64,000 bases of DNA from Viridibacillus arenosi (GTDB lineage: Bacteria > Bacillota > Bacilli > Bacillales_A > Planococcaceae), in the NCBI RefSeq assembly GCF_001955655.1, contig NZ_MSPW01000004.1, positions 62,001 through 126,000 on the forward strand, in the 5' to 3' direction. Both the position numbers and the translations under genes were made by a program. Positions 18,454-27,061 of this stretch are shown here, in pieces. The notes beneath the pieces were generated by a model that made no database searches, was not told the origin of the DNA, and saw only the letters and a list, made by a program, of their open reading frames with translations. How positions within the stretch are numbered: position 1 is the stretch's first letter; every line of letters starts with the position of its first letter.

Positions 18454-18483
18454 AGGCTGTTGAGTGTAATGACTCAACAGCCT
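18454..18483 (-). promoter_or_regulatory. Intercistronic 12-bp hairpin in the sulfur operon
   Basis: The perfect inverted repeat AGGCTGTTGAGT-N6-ACTCAACAGCCT lies between the substrate-binding protein gene and the first permease. There is no T run after it, so it is more likely an RNA-stabilising or processing element than a terminator. Confidence 0.75.
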
Positions 18484-18508
18484 AAGGACGTTACGTATGC
18501 ATAAGCAA

Positions 18509-19375
18509 TTAACGCTCCACTTGCTCAAGTACTTCAAATAAATCACGGTCGTAGAATTTTTTGCTTAGTTCATTTGTTTTTTGTTCTTCTTTAATTTGTT
18601 TTATAGCTTTGTCGTATGCATCTGCAAATTTCTGTTCTTTTTTGTTGTATAGTGGCCATGTTTTAATTACTGCAAATTCGTTGTACACAATGTCATTTTC
18701 TAATTTATGATAAGCACCGTCTTTGGCTGTAACTTGTTGGTTAAAAGGACCTTCAATCATTACACCACCATCTACTCGACCTTCATTGACCCATTGAACA
18801 ATATCGATAGTGAAAGCATCTCCAGCTTTTAGTTTTACTTTGTTATCTGGATTTTTTTTGTTGTATTCATCGATGACTGTATATTGAGCATTATTAGCAG
18901 CGATTGGTGCTAGAGAGTAACCTGCTGATGCAAAGTCTTTTAATGATTTAATATTTTCATCCTCTTTACGTAATACTAAACCTGCACTACTTAAGCCAAG
19001 GAACTCTTTAGGGTAGATGAATTTTTCTGTACGCTCTTCTGTGAAGAAGGCATTTTTGACACCGACTTGGTATTTACCTTGTTCGACACCAATCAATAGG
19101 TCGTCACTAGTTGTGCCTACATATTCAAATTTATAGTCTGGTAATAATTCATCTACTAGCTTCATCACTTCTACATCGTATCCAGTTGGATTACCTTGGT
19201 CGTCAATATATGAAATTGGCTTACTCGCTTGGTCAAAGGCAACTTTCACGGTACGTACTTTAGAGGAATTTCCTTTATCTTTAGAATCAGATGCTTCACT
19301 TGTAGAGCAACCAGCTAAAATTGCTATTGAAGTAATACCGACTGCTGCAAATTTTAATAGTTTTTTACTGAACAT
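18509..19375 (-). CDS. Cystine-type amino acid ABC transporter substrate-binding lipoprotein
   Basis: This 288-residue solute-binding protein is anchored outside the membrane by Cys23 of the lipobox ILAGC. It has the family SBP_bac_3 fold, with segments VKVAFDQASKPISYIDD, GYDVEVMKLVDELLP, LLIGVEQGKYQVGVKN and DGGVMIEGPFNQQV. It resembles the TcyJ/TcyK group. It presents substrate to the two permeases encoded downstream. The ATG has AAGGGG upstream. It is second in the SAM-riboswitch operon, after the YdbM-like oxidoreductase gene. Confidence 0.9.
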   Translation of the reverse strand: MFSKKLLKFAAVGITSIAILAGCSTSEASDSKDKGNSSKVRTVKVAFDQASKPISYIDDQGNPTGYDVEVMKLVDELLPDYKFEYVGTTSDDLLIGVEQGKYQVGVKNAFFTEERTEKFIYPKEFLGLSSAGLVLRKEDENIKSLKDFASAGYSLAPIAANNAQYTVIDEYNKKNPDNKVKLKAGDAFTIDIVQWVNEGRVDGGVMIEGPFNQQVTAKDGAYHKLENDIVYNEFAVIKTWPLYNKKEQKFADAYDKAIKQIKEEQKTNELSKKFYDRDLFEVLEQVER

Positions 19376-19410
19376 ATCTTAAAACCCCTTTTAAGTTAAT
19401 TTTTTTATTA

Positions 19411-20586
19411 TTAATTCACAATCGAATTCTTTTTCTTTTCTTCTTCAATAGCTGTTAATGCTAATTTTGTTATAGTCATATCATCCATTGGAGGATTGTG
19501 TAGACCCGCACGGACATTCCGGTAATATCGTTGTAATGGATTAGCGTTTTGTAAACTTTTTGCACCTACTACTCTCATAGCTTTATCAACGATATCAATG
19601 GCTGCATTAGTCACTGTATGTTTGGCAACGGCAATTTCATTGCTCAATGAGTCTCTTCGTTTTGGGTCGTCATAAGCTTCTGCTGTACCATATAAGACAA
19701 ATCTAGATTGCTGAAGTTTTAACTCAATTTCACCTAATTGATGCTGCACATTTGGTAATGAGCTGATCGGTGAATTTAAGCTATTTGGTTGATGATGATT
19801 TGCGAAGTGAACCGCATAATCACGAGCTGCTTGTGCTATGCCTAAATATGTTGCAGGAATATGCAACAACCAGCCGTTGATTTTACCTCCGCTTGGATGA
19901 TTTGGTAATTCGACTAAATCCGAGTCACTTACTTTAACATTTTGTAATATTAAGTCGTGACTTGATGTGCCGCGCATCGACATAACATCCCACGTTTCTT
20001 CAATAGATACCCCTGCTGTATCTTTATGAATTAAAAAGAACCCGACTTGTTGTTTTTCTTCAATCCAAGCAGAAGTTAAAAAATAATCTAAAACAGGGGA
20101 AGCCGTTGTGAAAATTTTGCGTCCATTTATAAGCCACCCTATTTCAGAACGAACTGCAGTTGTTCCAGGACGCCCGCCTCGAGTGGGGCTGCCAGTGCGT
20201 GCCTCACTTACAGAACGATTCACAATGGCGCCATTTTGTACTTCGTTTGCAAAAAAATTAAGCTTGTCATCTGACCACAATTTCTCCTGATACAATTCAC
20301 CCACAACTCCTAAAGTCCAGCCCATTGAAAGTGAAGTATTCTCATCGTAGCTTGCAAGTGTTTCTTGTAGAAGGACCATATCGTAAACTGAAAATCCTTC
20401 GCCACCAAATTCTTTCGGCAAAGTGATTGCAGGATAGCCAATTTCGCGTAGCAGGCTAAAGCTCTCTTTAGGAAAGATAGATAATTCATCTACAGTTGCG
20501 GCGCTACCTGTAATTTGGTCTTGAAGCAACGCTAGCTTATCTAACCATTGTCGTTGTAGCTCTGTTCTTATAAATATCTCTTTCAT
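19411..20586 (-). CDS. Acyl-CoA-dehydrogenase-fold oxidoreductase, YdbM/DszC-like
   Basis: This 391-residue flavoprotein has the acyl-CoA dehydrogenase fold: N-terminal helices to about 120, a central beta domain with NRSVSEARTGSPTRGG and GRKIFTTASPVLDY, and a helical C-terminal domain. It resembles B. subtilis YdbM, a gene under sulfur control (CymR regulon). It also recalls flavin-dependent monooxygenases such as DszC and SfnB that attack organosulfur compounds. The usual acyl-CoA dehydrogenase catalytic glutamate is not obvious, which favours a monooxygenase role. It is the first gene after the SAM riboswitch and precedes a cystine-type transporter, so a role in sulfur scavenging is likely. 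The substrate is unknown. Confidence 0.82.
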   Translation of the reverse strand: MKEIFIRTELQRQWLDKLALLQDQITGSAATVDELSIFPKESFSLLREIGYPAITLPKEFGGEGFSVYDMVLLQETLASYDENTSLSMGWTLGVVGELYQEKLWSDDKLNFFANEVQNGAIVNRSVSEARTGSPTRGGRPGTTAVRSEIGWLINGRKIFTTASPVLDYFLTSAWIEEKQQVGFFLIHKDTAGVSIEETWDVMSMRGTSSHDLILQNVKVSDSDLVELPNHPSGGKINGWLLHIPATYLGIAQAARDYAVHFANHHQPNSLNSPISSLPNVQHQLGEIELKLQQSRFVLYGTAEAYDDPKRRDSLSNEIAVAKHTVTNAAIDIVDKAMRVVGAKSLQNANPLQRYYRNVRAGLHNPPMDDMTITKLALTAIEEEKKKNSIVN

Positions 20587-20649
20587 AATAAATCCCCTCG
20601 TCTTTTCTAAGTTTATAATTCTTATAGAATTACTATGTATTGAAGGTAT

Positions 20650-20680
20650 AAAAAATCCCCCATTTATAATAGAGGGAGCT
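20650..20680 (-). terminator. Riboswitch expression-platform terminator
   Basis: On the minus strand CTCCCTCT pairs, with G-U pairs, to ATGGGGGA and is followed by TTTTTTAT. It lies just 3' of the SAM aptamer and 65 bases before the first gene, as expected for S-box transcription termination. Confidence 0.75.
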
Positions 20681-20699
20681 TAAATGTTGTGTATGCACC

Positions 20700-20798
20700 C
20701 TTATCTGTCAAGATTTCTCTTGCTGGAAGTAGCACCATTCTGTTATACAGTGGTTGCTGAAGCTTCATCGGACCAGTCCCTTAGCTTCTCATGATAAG
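20700..20798 (-). ncRNA. SAM-I (S-box) riboswitch aptamer
   Basis: Read on the minus strand the leader shows the S-box consensus in order: CTTATCATGAGAAG opening P1/P2, GGGACTGGTCCGATGAAGC, CTTCAGCAACC, GGTGCTACTTCCAGC, and the closing GATAAG of P1. These blocks match known SAM-I elements closely. When SAM is plentiful, the downstream terminator should form and shut off the YdbM-like/cystine transporter operon. When SAM is low, transcription continues. Confidence 0.95.
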
Positions 20799-20819
20799 TA
20801 ATATTCTATTGTTTCAATT

Positions 20820-20848
20820 ATCTTACTTTTTCTAAAGATGAAAGTCAA
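20820..20848 (-). promoter_or_regulatory. Sigma-A promoter of the SAM-riboswitch operon
   Basis: On the minus strand TTGACT (20848-20843) and TAAGAT (20825-20820) are separated by 17 bases. Transcription would begin near 20813, about 15 bases before the aptamer. Confidence 0.75.
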
Positions 20849-21082
20849 TATGAAAAACAAAGTATTTTTGTAGGGATTAAAAGTTATAGAAAAGAACCTA
20901 AGATTACAATTTAAAATGAGATAAATTCTATTGGATATAAATGAAGGATTTTAATTATCAATGATCAGTAGATTGCAAGGAATCAAAGCATTTGACGTAT
21001 TGAAACAAGCACATTCATACAGTTGGAAATTGTGATGAATTATACAATCAAGTAAATATTTTCAATATTTTTATTTTTTGAG

Positions 21083-21108
21083 GTTTAATGTCTATCGATA
21101 GTGGGTAA
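21083..21108 (+). promoter_or_regulatory. Sigma-B-like promoter of the opuC-type operon
   Basis: GTTTAA and GGGTAA are separated by 14 bases. This matches the general-stress sigma-B pattern (GTTTAA-N12-15-GGGTAT) with one mismatch. It lies 36 bases before the opuCA-like ATG. Sigma-B control of osmoprotectant uptake is known in Listeria and Bacillus. A weak sigma-A candidate (TTGACG at 20992) lies further upstream. Confidence 0.65.
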
Positions 21109-21144
21109 AAGAACTTAGGTTATAAAATTTGAGGGGGAATACTT

Positions 21145-22329
21145 ATGCTAAAGATAGAGAATTTATCGAAAGTATATAGGGGTGGAAAGAAAGCCGTTGA
21201 TGATATGAATATTGAAATAGAACGCGGTGAATTTGTCGCCTTTATCGGTACAAGTGGAAGTGGGAAAACGACTGCCATGCGTATGATTAATAGAATGATA
21301 GAACCAACCAAAGGCACCATATACTTAGAAGGGGAAGATTTAGCGAAAAAGAACCCCGTAGCACTTCGTAGGAGTATTGGATATGTTATTCAACAAATCG
21401 GTCTTATGCCACATATGACCATTCGTGAAAATATTACGCTTGTACCTAAATTGTTAAAATGGACAAAAGAAAAGAAAGATCAAACAGCAGAACGCCTCAT
21501 TGAACTTGTTAATTTACCTCAAAGCTATCTCGATCTATATCCCGCGCAATTATCTGGTGGTCAACAACAGCGTATCGGCGTGCTCCGGGCATTAGCCGCA
21601 GACCAAGACATTATCTTAATGGACGAACCATTCGGCGCATTAGACCCTATTACTCGTGACACGCTACAAGACTTGATGAAAGATTTACAGCAACGTCTTG
21701 GTAAAACAGTAATTTTCGTCACGCACGATATGGACGAAGCGATTAAATTGGCAGATCGTATTTGCATAATGCATAGTGGCCAAGTTATCCAATTTGATAC
21801 TCCTGACAATATCCTATCTAACCCTGCTAACGAATTTGTTCGTGAATTTATTGGCTCTCACCGTTTAATGCAAGAAAAACCAAGTGCAAAAATTGTTGAT
21901 GATGTAATGATTAAACCAATCTCTATAACGTTAGAAAAAAGTATTAATGATGCTTTTCGTTTGATGGTGACAAAGCGTGTCGACACATTATTTGTTGTTG
22001 ATGGACAAAATCATTTGAAAGGTTATATCGATGTTGAGGGATTAACTACGGCACGACATACCACTTCTAGCATTTCTGAAGCAGTAGAAAAAGACGTCTT
22101 TTATGTACGAAATGGTACAAAATTACAAGATTCAGTGCGTCGTATTTTAAAGCGGAATTTAAAACACATTCCTGTTGTAGATGAAGAGCATCGTTTAATT
22201 GGACTTGTTACTCGTGCAAATATTGTGGATATGGTATACGACACTATTTGGGGTGATGAGGAAATAAATGAGGATGCAAATGGTATTAATCCAGAGCAAC
22301 AAAGTGAATCTAATAAACAACTTAACTGA
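21145..22329 (+). CDS. opuCA: Glycine betaine/carnitine/choline ABC transporter ATP-binding protein, OpuCA type
   Basis: This 394-residue ATPase powers compatible-solute uptake. It has Walker A GTSGSGKTTAMRMIN near residue 37, signature [14 protein letters not shown], Walker B ILMDEPFGALDPITRD and H-loop FVTHDMDEAIKLADR. Two CBS domains follow (about 255-365; segments DTLFVVDGQNHLKGYIDVEG and IPVVDEEHRLIGLVTRANIVDMV). In OpuA-type systems such domains sense ionic strength or cyclic nucleotides. GGGGG lies about 8 bases before the ATG. The operon order opuCA-CB-CC-CD follows B. subtilis opuC and a sigma-B-like promoter lies upstream. Confidence 0.92.
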   Translation: MLKIENLSKVYRGGKKAVDDMNIEIERGEFVAFIGTSGSGKTTAMRMINRMIEPTKGTIYLEGEDLAKKNPVALRRSIGYVIQQIGLMPHMTIRENITLVPKLLKWTKEKKDQTAERLIELVNLPQSYLDLYPAQLSGGQQQRIGVLRALAADQDIILMDEPFGALDPITRDTLQDLMKDLQQRLGKTVIFVTHDMDEAIKLADRICIMHSGQVIQFDTPDNILSNPANEFVREFIGSHRLMQEKPSAKIVDDVMIKPISITLEKSINDAFRLMVTKRVDTLFVVDGQNHLKGYIDVEGLTTARHTTSSISEAVEKDVFYVRNGTKLQDSVRRILKRNLKHIPVVDEEHRLIGLVTRANIVDMVYDTIWGDEEINEDANGINPEQQSESNKQLN

Positions 22330-22359
22330 ATATTAACTAAATAGAAAGGACGTGAGTAG

Positions 22360-22995
22360 ATGATTGATTTTATAACACAAAACGGCGGAGATATTGTGCA
22401 AAAAACATGGGAACATTTTTATATATCTGCTATAGCTTTAATTTTAGGTATAGTCGTTGCAGTTCCTTTAGGTATTTTATTATCAAAACTACAGAGAACC
22501 GCTAAAATCGTTTTAGGTATTACAAGTGTTTTACAAACACTGCCGTCATTAGCTATTTTAGCAATTATGATTCCATTCTTAGGAGTCGGGAAAATCCCTG
22601 CAATTATTGCTCTATTTATCTACACACTATTACCTATTTTAAATAATACTTATATTGGTATGAATTCTGTGAATTCAGGTCTGAAATCAGCAGGAATTAG
22701 TATGGGAATGACAAAAATACAATCCATCGGGATGGTGGAACTGCCATTAGCTATCCCTGTCATTATGTCTGGGATTCGCTTATCTGCAGTGTACGCAATC
22801 TCATGGGCAACGTTAGCATCTTACATAGGAGCAGGTGGCTTAGGTGATTTTATTTTTAATGGACTGAACCTTTATCAACCTGAATTTATTATTGGCGGCG
22901 CTGTATTAGTAACTATTTTGGCCTTAATTACTGACTTTATATTATCTAAAGTAGAAAAGTGGGCTACACCAAGAGGTTTAAAAATTGAACGTTAG
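22360..22995 (+). CDS. opuCB: Compatible-solute ABC transporter permease, OpuCB type
   Basis: This 211-residue membrane permease has about six helices and the EAA-like loop [30 protein letters not shown]. Segments [22 protein letters not shown] and [16 protein letters not shown] are typical of OpuCB and ProW relatives. It starts 30 bases after the ATPase gene, with GAAAGGACGTGAG before the ATG. It forms the channel together with OpuCD. Confidence 0.91.
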   Translation: MIDFITQNGGDIVQKTWEHFYISAIALILGIVVAVPLGILLSKLQRTAKIVLGITSVLQTLPSLAILAIMIPFLGVGKIPAIIALFIYTLLPILNNTYIGMNSVNSGLKSAGISMGMTKIQSIGMVELPLAIPVIMSGIRLSAVYAISWATLASYIGAGGLGDFIFNGLNLYQPEFIIGGAVLVTILALITDFILSKVEKWATPRGLKIER

Positions 22996-23004
22996 GAGGG
23001 GAAC

Positions 23005-23943
23005 ATGCTTATGAAATATAAAAAAATAATTACCATTGGCTTGATTATGACGGTGTTAATTTTATCTGCTTGTTCACTAACCGGTTCAAGTGATGATAAT
23101 GACGTGAAAATTGCTTCAATGACAACGACAGAAAGTAAGATTATGGCTAATATGCTGAAATTAATGATTGAACATGAAACAGATGAAAAGGTAGAACTGA
23201 TTAATAATTTAGGATCAAGTGTCGTGCTGCATCAAGCAATGATTAACGGCGATGCAAATATTTCTTCAACACGTTATACAGGAACAGACCTTACTGGGGC
23301 TTTAAAAGAAGATCCTGTTAAAGATCCTAAAAAAGCGATGGATACTGTACAAAAAATATTCCAAGAGCGCTATGATCAAACATTTTTCGACACATATGGT
23401 TTTGCAAATACGTATGCATTTATGGTCACACGTGAAATGGCTGAAAAGCATCATTTGAAAAAAGTGAGTGACTTAAAAGGCATCGCAAAAGATTTACAGG
23501 CAGGCGTCGACAACTCATGGGTCAATCGTGTAGGGGATGGCTATAAAGACTTTGTGAAAACGTATGGTTTTGATTTTAAAGACGTTTATCCTATGCAGAT
23601 TGGGCTTGTCTACGATGCTGTAGAAGCAGGCAAAATGGATGTTATTCTTGGCTATACAACAGATGGTCGTATTGCAAGTTATGATCTTGTTGTATTAGAG
23701 GATGACCGACAATTCTTCCCACCGTATGATGCGAGTACTCTTGCAGTAAATGAATTATTAGAAGCAAAACCAAAAGTAAAAGAAGCGATTGAAAAATTAA
23801 TAGGTAAAATTTCAACAGAGCAAATGCAAAAGCTTAACTATGAAGCTGATAACAATCTAGTTGAACCAGCTATTGTGGCCGAAAAATTTTTAGAAGAACA
23901 TAATTATTTTGAAGATGCAGAAGGAGGGAAAAAGGATGACTGA
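23005..23943 (+). CDS. opuCC: Compatible-solute-binding lipoprotein, OpuCC type
   Basis: This 312-residue binding protein of the quaternary-amine family (OpuAC/OpuCC) is attached to the membrane through Cys23 of the lipobox ILSAC. Domains show VKIASMTTTESKIMANMLKLM, GDANISSTRYTGTDLTG and DVILGYTTDGRIASYDLVVLEDD. The last is the family's hallmark ligand-loop region. The ATG at 23005 follows AGGAGGG closely; ATG 23011 is an alternative. Its 3' end overlaps the opuCD start by 8 bases. Confidence 0.92.
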   Translation: MLMKYKKIITIGLIMTVLILSACSLTGSSDDNDVKIASMTTTESKIMANMLKLMIEHETDEKVELINNLGSSVVLHQAMINGDANISSTRYTGTDLTGALKEDPVKDPKKAMDTVQKIFQERYDQTFFDTYGFANTYAFMVTREMAEKHHLKKVSDLKGIAKDLQAGVDNSWVNRVGDGYKDFVKTYGFDFKDVYPMQIGLVYDAVEAGKMDVILGYTTDGRIASYDLVVLEDDRQFFPPYDASTLAVNELLEAKPKVKEAIEKLIGKISTEQMQKLNYEADNNLVEPAIVAEKFLEEHNYFEDAEGGKKDD

Positions 23944-24631
23944 TTTAAATACATTCCAACAATTCTTTTACTACTTCTCTGAAAATGGTTCTTATGTATT
24001 CGAGCAATTTATAACACATTTTCTTATCTCAATTTACGGTGTAATCTTAGCAGCCATCGTCGGTATTCCACTAGGCGTACTAATTTCGAAATACGCTAAA
24101 TTATCAGGGTTTATCATTACGATAGCGAATATTATACAGACTATACCAGCGCTTGCATTACTAGCGATTCTTATGCTAGGTATGGGGCTTGGAAAAACGA
24201 CAGTAATTATCACGGTATTCCTATATTCATTACTGCCGATTATTAAAAACACATATACAGGTATTAATAATATTAATAAGGATCTTACCGATTCCGGTAG
24301 AGGGATGGGAATGACACGCATTCAAGTGCTGTATATGATTGAGTTACCACTCTCACTCTCTGTAATTATTGCAGGAATTCGTATAGCCCTTGTTGTTGCT
24401 ATCGGTATTACAGCAATTGGTGCTTTCATTGGAGCAGGTGGACTTGGGGATATTATCATCCGTGGTACAAATGCTACGGATGGTACAGCGATTATTCTAG
24501 CAGGTGCCATTCCAACAGCACTGATGGCTATCATTACAGATTTGATACTTGGTTTCATAGAGCGTAAATTGGATCCAGTAAAGCGTCATAAAAATTTGAC
24601 GACACCAACAGTACAAAGTTTGAATGAGTAA
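23936..24631 (+). CDS. opuCD: Compatible-solute ABC transporter permease, OpuCD type
   Basis: This 231-residue permease is the partner of OpuCB. It has segments NIIQTIPALALLAILMLGMGLG, DSGRGMGMTRIQVLYMIELPLSL (coupling loop) and [17 protein letters not shown]. The longest frame begins at 23909, but AAGGAGGG at 23920-23927 points to ATG 23936 as the true start. That start overlaps the opuCC stop by 8 bases. A strong terminator follows and closes the operon. Confidence 0.91.
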   Translation: MTDLNTFQQFFYYFSENGSYVFEQFITHFLISIYGVILAAIVGIPLGVLISKYAKLSGFIITIANIIQTIPALALLAILMLGMGLGKTTVIITVFLYSLLPIIKNTYTGINNINKDLTDSGRGMGMTRIQVLYMIELPLSLSVIIAGIRIALVVAIGITAIGAFIGAGGLGDIIIRGTNATDGTAIILAGAIPTALMAIITDLILGFIERKLDPVKRHKNLTTPTVQSLNE

Positions 24632-24634
24632 AGT

Positions 24635-24674
24635 AAAAGCCTTGAAACCAAAATTAATCGGTTTCAAGGCTTTT
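24635..24674. terminator. Strong terminator between opuCD and the convergent TOPRIM gene
   Basis: A 15-base perfect stem AAAAGCCTTGAAACC/GGTTTCAAGGCTTTT is symmetric in A and T runs. It ends 4 bases before the stop of the convergent minus-strand gene, so it probably serves both directions. Confidence 0.88.
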
Positions 24675-24678
24675 ATTG

Positions 24679-25407
24679 TTACTCGTTAATCATTTTCATA
24701 TAATCGAACATTAGAGATACATTAGTAAATCTTTCCAAAGAGGCAAGGTCAGCAGATATGCTTTGCCAACTTTCCAAATACTTTTCTTCTAATGTCATAC
24801 TAGTTGAAATGGGTAAAAAATTAGAAAGAAACTCTTCTATTGGCTTTTGTTCATTTTCTAAAAACTCCTCAACCTCACGTACTTTATAACGTGTTTCTGG
24901 ATTGGCTTCGTTAAACAAAATATGTTCAAGTGCTCTTGAAAAATAATAAATTTGATAATTTACCTTGCCAGATAAAATGGTATTGAGTGTCCGCATGGTA
25001 TGAATGTTTTTGCTTTTTAATTTGTTTCTTTCAATAATTTTACTTTGTTGATTACTATTTGGCACGCTGATTGTTGTAGCGTTATAAAGTGTTAATCTAT
25101 CTTGGTTTTCATCAATAATTACGGCCGATTCGCCGATGAAGCAGCCGTCTGTATCGGCTATTTGGATAATTGCCAATAAATCTGTAGGGCCTAATTTCAT
25201 TTTATTAATATAGCTTTTAACACGATCTCCAATTAAGTTTTTTATATTGGAGTTCTTTTGATTTAAATCCCCCAAAATATCCCCTTTAATAATGTCGAAT
25301 CTAATTTCATTATTATTAAATAATGTACGTATTCGATCGTATAATAAAGCTTCTTCACAGGCACCTTCTACTAGTAACAAGACAACTTTTTTCGCTTTTT
25401 TACTCAT
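24679..25407 (-). CDS. TOPRIM-like putative nuclease/effector paired with an ATPase
   Basis: This 242-residue protein starts with KKVVLLLVEGACEEALLYDRI, where Glu14 fits the conserved acidic residue of TOPRIM domains. It continues to LLAIIQIADTDGCF, where Asp85 and Asp87 fit the DxD pair. A later YYFSRALEHILF (E161) lies where AriB/DUF4435-like and RloB-like proteins have further conserved residues. The rest is helical with no recognised domain. Its start overlaps the end of the ATPase gene by 8 bases, so the two are coupled. ATPase plus TOPRIM pairs are the architecture of OLD, Gabija, PARIS and RloAB type phage-defence systems. I cannot place it in a named family by eye. No housekeeping role is suggested by its neighbours. 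Confidence 0.72.
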   Translation of the reverse strand: MSKKAKKVVLLLVEGACEEALLYDRIRTLFNNNEIRFDIIKGDILGDLNQKNSNIKNLIGDRVKSYINKMKLGPTDLLAIIQIADTDGCFIGESAVIIDENQDRLTLYNATTISVPNSNQQSKIIERNKLKSKNIHTMRTLNTILSGKVNYQIYYFSRALEHILFNEANPETRYKVREVEEFLENEQKPIEEFLSNFLPISTSMTLEEKYLESWQSISADLASLERFTNVSLMFDYMKMINE

Positions 25408-26737
25408 TAATAATAGCCGCTTTTCTAAATGCTCTCTTCATATCATAGGCATTCGTTTCTTTATAAATTGCTTCGTCTTGACCACCTAACTGTATTGCAC
25501 GTAAATAAACATCCCTAGGATTATTAAGCTTTTTAACACCTTTTAATTGCATATAACGATTCTCTTCATTGGTAGTAGTGAACCATAAATTATGAATTGG
25601 TAGTACTTCAAGGATACGTAAGTTATGAGAAGTGAATATCAATTGGCCTGCTCCATTCTCATGGATAATTTCAAGTAATTCACCTAATAAGTATTCAAAT
25701 ACACCAGCATCTAATTCATCAATAATAACGCATGCATTAGGATTGTTATAAACAGCAATGAGTGTACTTAAGATAGAAATTATTTTCAATGTACCCTCGG
25801 ATTCACATTTCAAAGGTAGCTCGATGTCGCCTTTTCGAGAAAGAAATTCAACGAGCACACCATCAGATCCGTCATTCAATTTTTGTGTATGAAGAACATG
25901 AATTTTAATCTGTAAACCAGGAATAAGCATTTTAAGGACAATGTTCGTTTGTTCTATTAATTCTTTCATTGCATTGAACATGTCTTTTGGCAGTAAAGTA
26001 GTATCTTCTAATTTGGAGGGAATCACGCCACGTTTATTTTCGAGATGTATATTAAAAGGCATCGTAATATTAGAGATTAAATTGCCAAACTGCGTATTAT
26101 CAATGATATGCAAATCTCTTTTGAAGTCAAAAATAATATTTTGAATGAGTGCCATTTCCACTTCATCTAAATAATTGGGAAGAATATTTCTAACTTCTTT
26201 TCTGAAAATGAAAGAAGAATGATTTTCTTTAGAAAGATGGTTTGCTACTAATACTTTAACTCGATCATTTTGGTTTAAAGAGGTGAGATTGGTAGTGCGG
26301 ATAGTAACTTCTTCTCCGTTTTTTGAGAGTATATTTTTAAAGCGTTTACCTCGTTTATTTTCTCGATAACTTAAGCTTTCTGCCATCACATTTAACCTTT
26401 GTTCACCAACCACAAGAGAAACAGCGTATTTTAAGAAATACTCGCCAAATTTATTTTTGATGATGAATTGGAAATTTAGTTGTAAAGATGATTCACCGTA
26501 GTATATATGTAGATGATGAACATGAGGAAGTTTTTTATAGATTCCACCATCTAAGAGTGCCGATAAAATTTGAAATGCCTGTACAACTGCAGTCTTACCT
26601 GAACCATTTTGACCATAGAATCCAATAACATTAGCCTCTTCTAATTTGTCAAAATTTGTATCGATGTGGAATGTTCCATATTTTACGTTTTTTAGGTTGT
26701 TTAATGTAACATCTAGAACTTTAATAATCGGTTTCAT
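25400..26737 (-). CDS. SMC/ABC-like AAA ATPase (AAA_15/AAA_21 type), partner of TOPRIM-like protein
   Basis: This 445-residue cytoplasmic ATPase opens with a strand-loop LDVTLNNLKNVKYGTF and Walker A G42-QNGSGKT49. A long variable middle domain (about 60-300) replaces the coiled coil of SMC proteins. The late signature-like SEGTLKIIS (about 313-321), Walker B ACVIIDELDAG (about 335-345) and H-loop LIFTSHN (His371) are all intact, so it should hydrolyse ATP. Such ATPases act as sensors in phage-defence and overcoming-lysogeny systems. It has a strong AGGAGG start and is first in a two-gene leftward operon with the TOPRIM-like gene. Confidence 0.85.
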   Translation of the reverse strand: MKPIIKVLDVTLNNLKNVKYGTFHIDTNFDKLEEANVIGFYGQNGSGKTAVVQAFQILSALLDGGIYKKLPHVHHLHIYYGESSLQLNFQFIIKNKFGEYFLKYAVSLVVGEQRLNVMAESLSYRENKRGKRFKNILSKNGEEVTIRTTNLTSLNQNDRVKVLVANHLSKENHSSFIFRKEVRNILPNYLDEVEMALIQNIIFDFKRDLHIIDNTQFGNLISNITMPFNIHLENKRGVIPSKLEDTTLLPKDMFNAMKELIEQTNIVLKMLIPGLQIKIHVLHTQKLNDGSDGVLVEFLSRKGDIELPLKCESEGTLKIISILSTLIAVYNNPNACVIIDELDAGVFEYLLGELLEIIHENGAGQLIFTSHNLRILEVLPIHNLWFTTTNEENRYMQLKGVKKLNNPRDVYLRAIQLGGQDEAIYKETNAYDMKRAFRKAAIINE

Positions 26738-26980
26738 GTACTTCCTCCTAAAAACGAACTGTTTATATTATTTAGATAAAGGATAAAAAATATACTAATT
26801 TTAATTATAAACTCGAAGTTGTTATGTGTCATTTATTGTTAATAATAGTATTTTTGTTACATAAAAGATGGGTTGATCATTGACATACTACATTAGTATT
26901 CTCTCTATTTATTTATCAAATTGTTAAATTTACCCTATTTAAAATAGTGAAAATATAAACAAAATTGTCTCAATTAATAA

Positions 26981-27061
26981 TTGATTTTGAAAAATATATC
27001 CTTTATAATTTCACTAAACCGATTTAGTAATTATATTTTATAAATACTAAACCGATTTATT
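26981..27061 (+). promoter_or_regulatory. Hexuronate operon promoter with two LacI-type operators
   Basis: The promoter is TTGATT (26981-26986), 17 bases, TATAAT (27004-27009). Operator 1, ACTAAACCGATTTAGT (27013-27028), covers the expected start site. Operator 2, ACTAAACCGATTTATT (27046-27061), lies 33 bases further, about three helical turns. Both are near-palindromes with a central CpG, as LacI-family operators are. The same sequence recurs before the transporter and regulator genes. The rest of the 26738-27215 spacer is AT-rich without a gene. Confidence 0.85.

Noticed and set aside
18454-18483. Rho-independent terminator within the sulfur operon
   Set aside because: The hairpin is stable but has no T tract, and the genes on both sides belong to one transporter.
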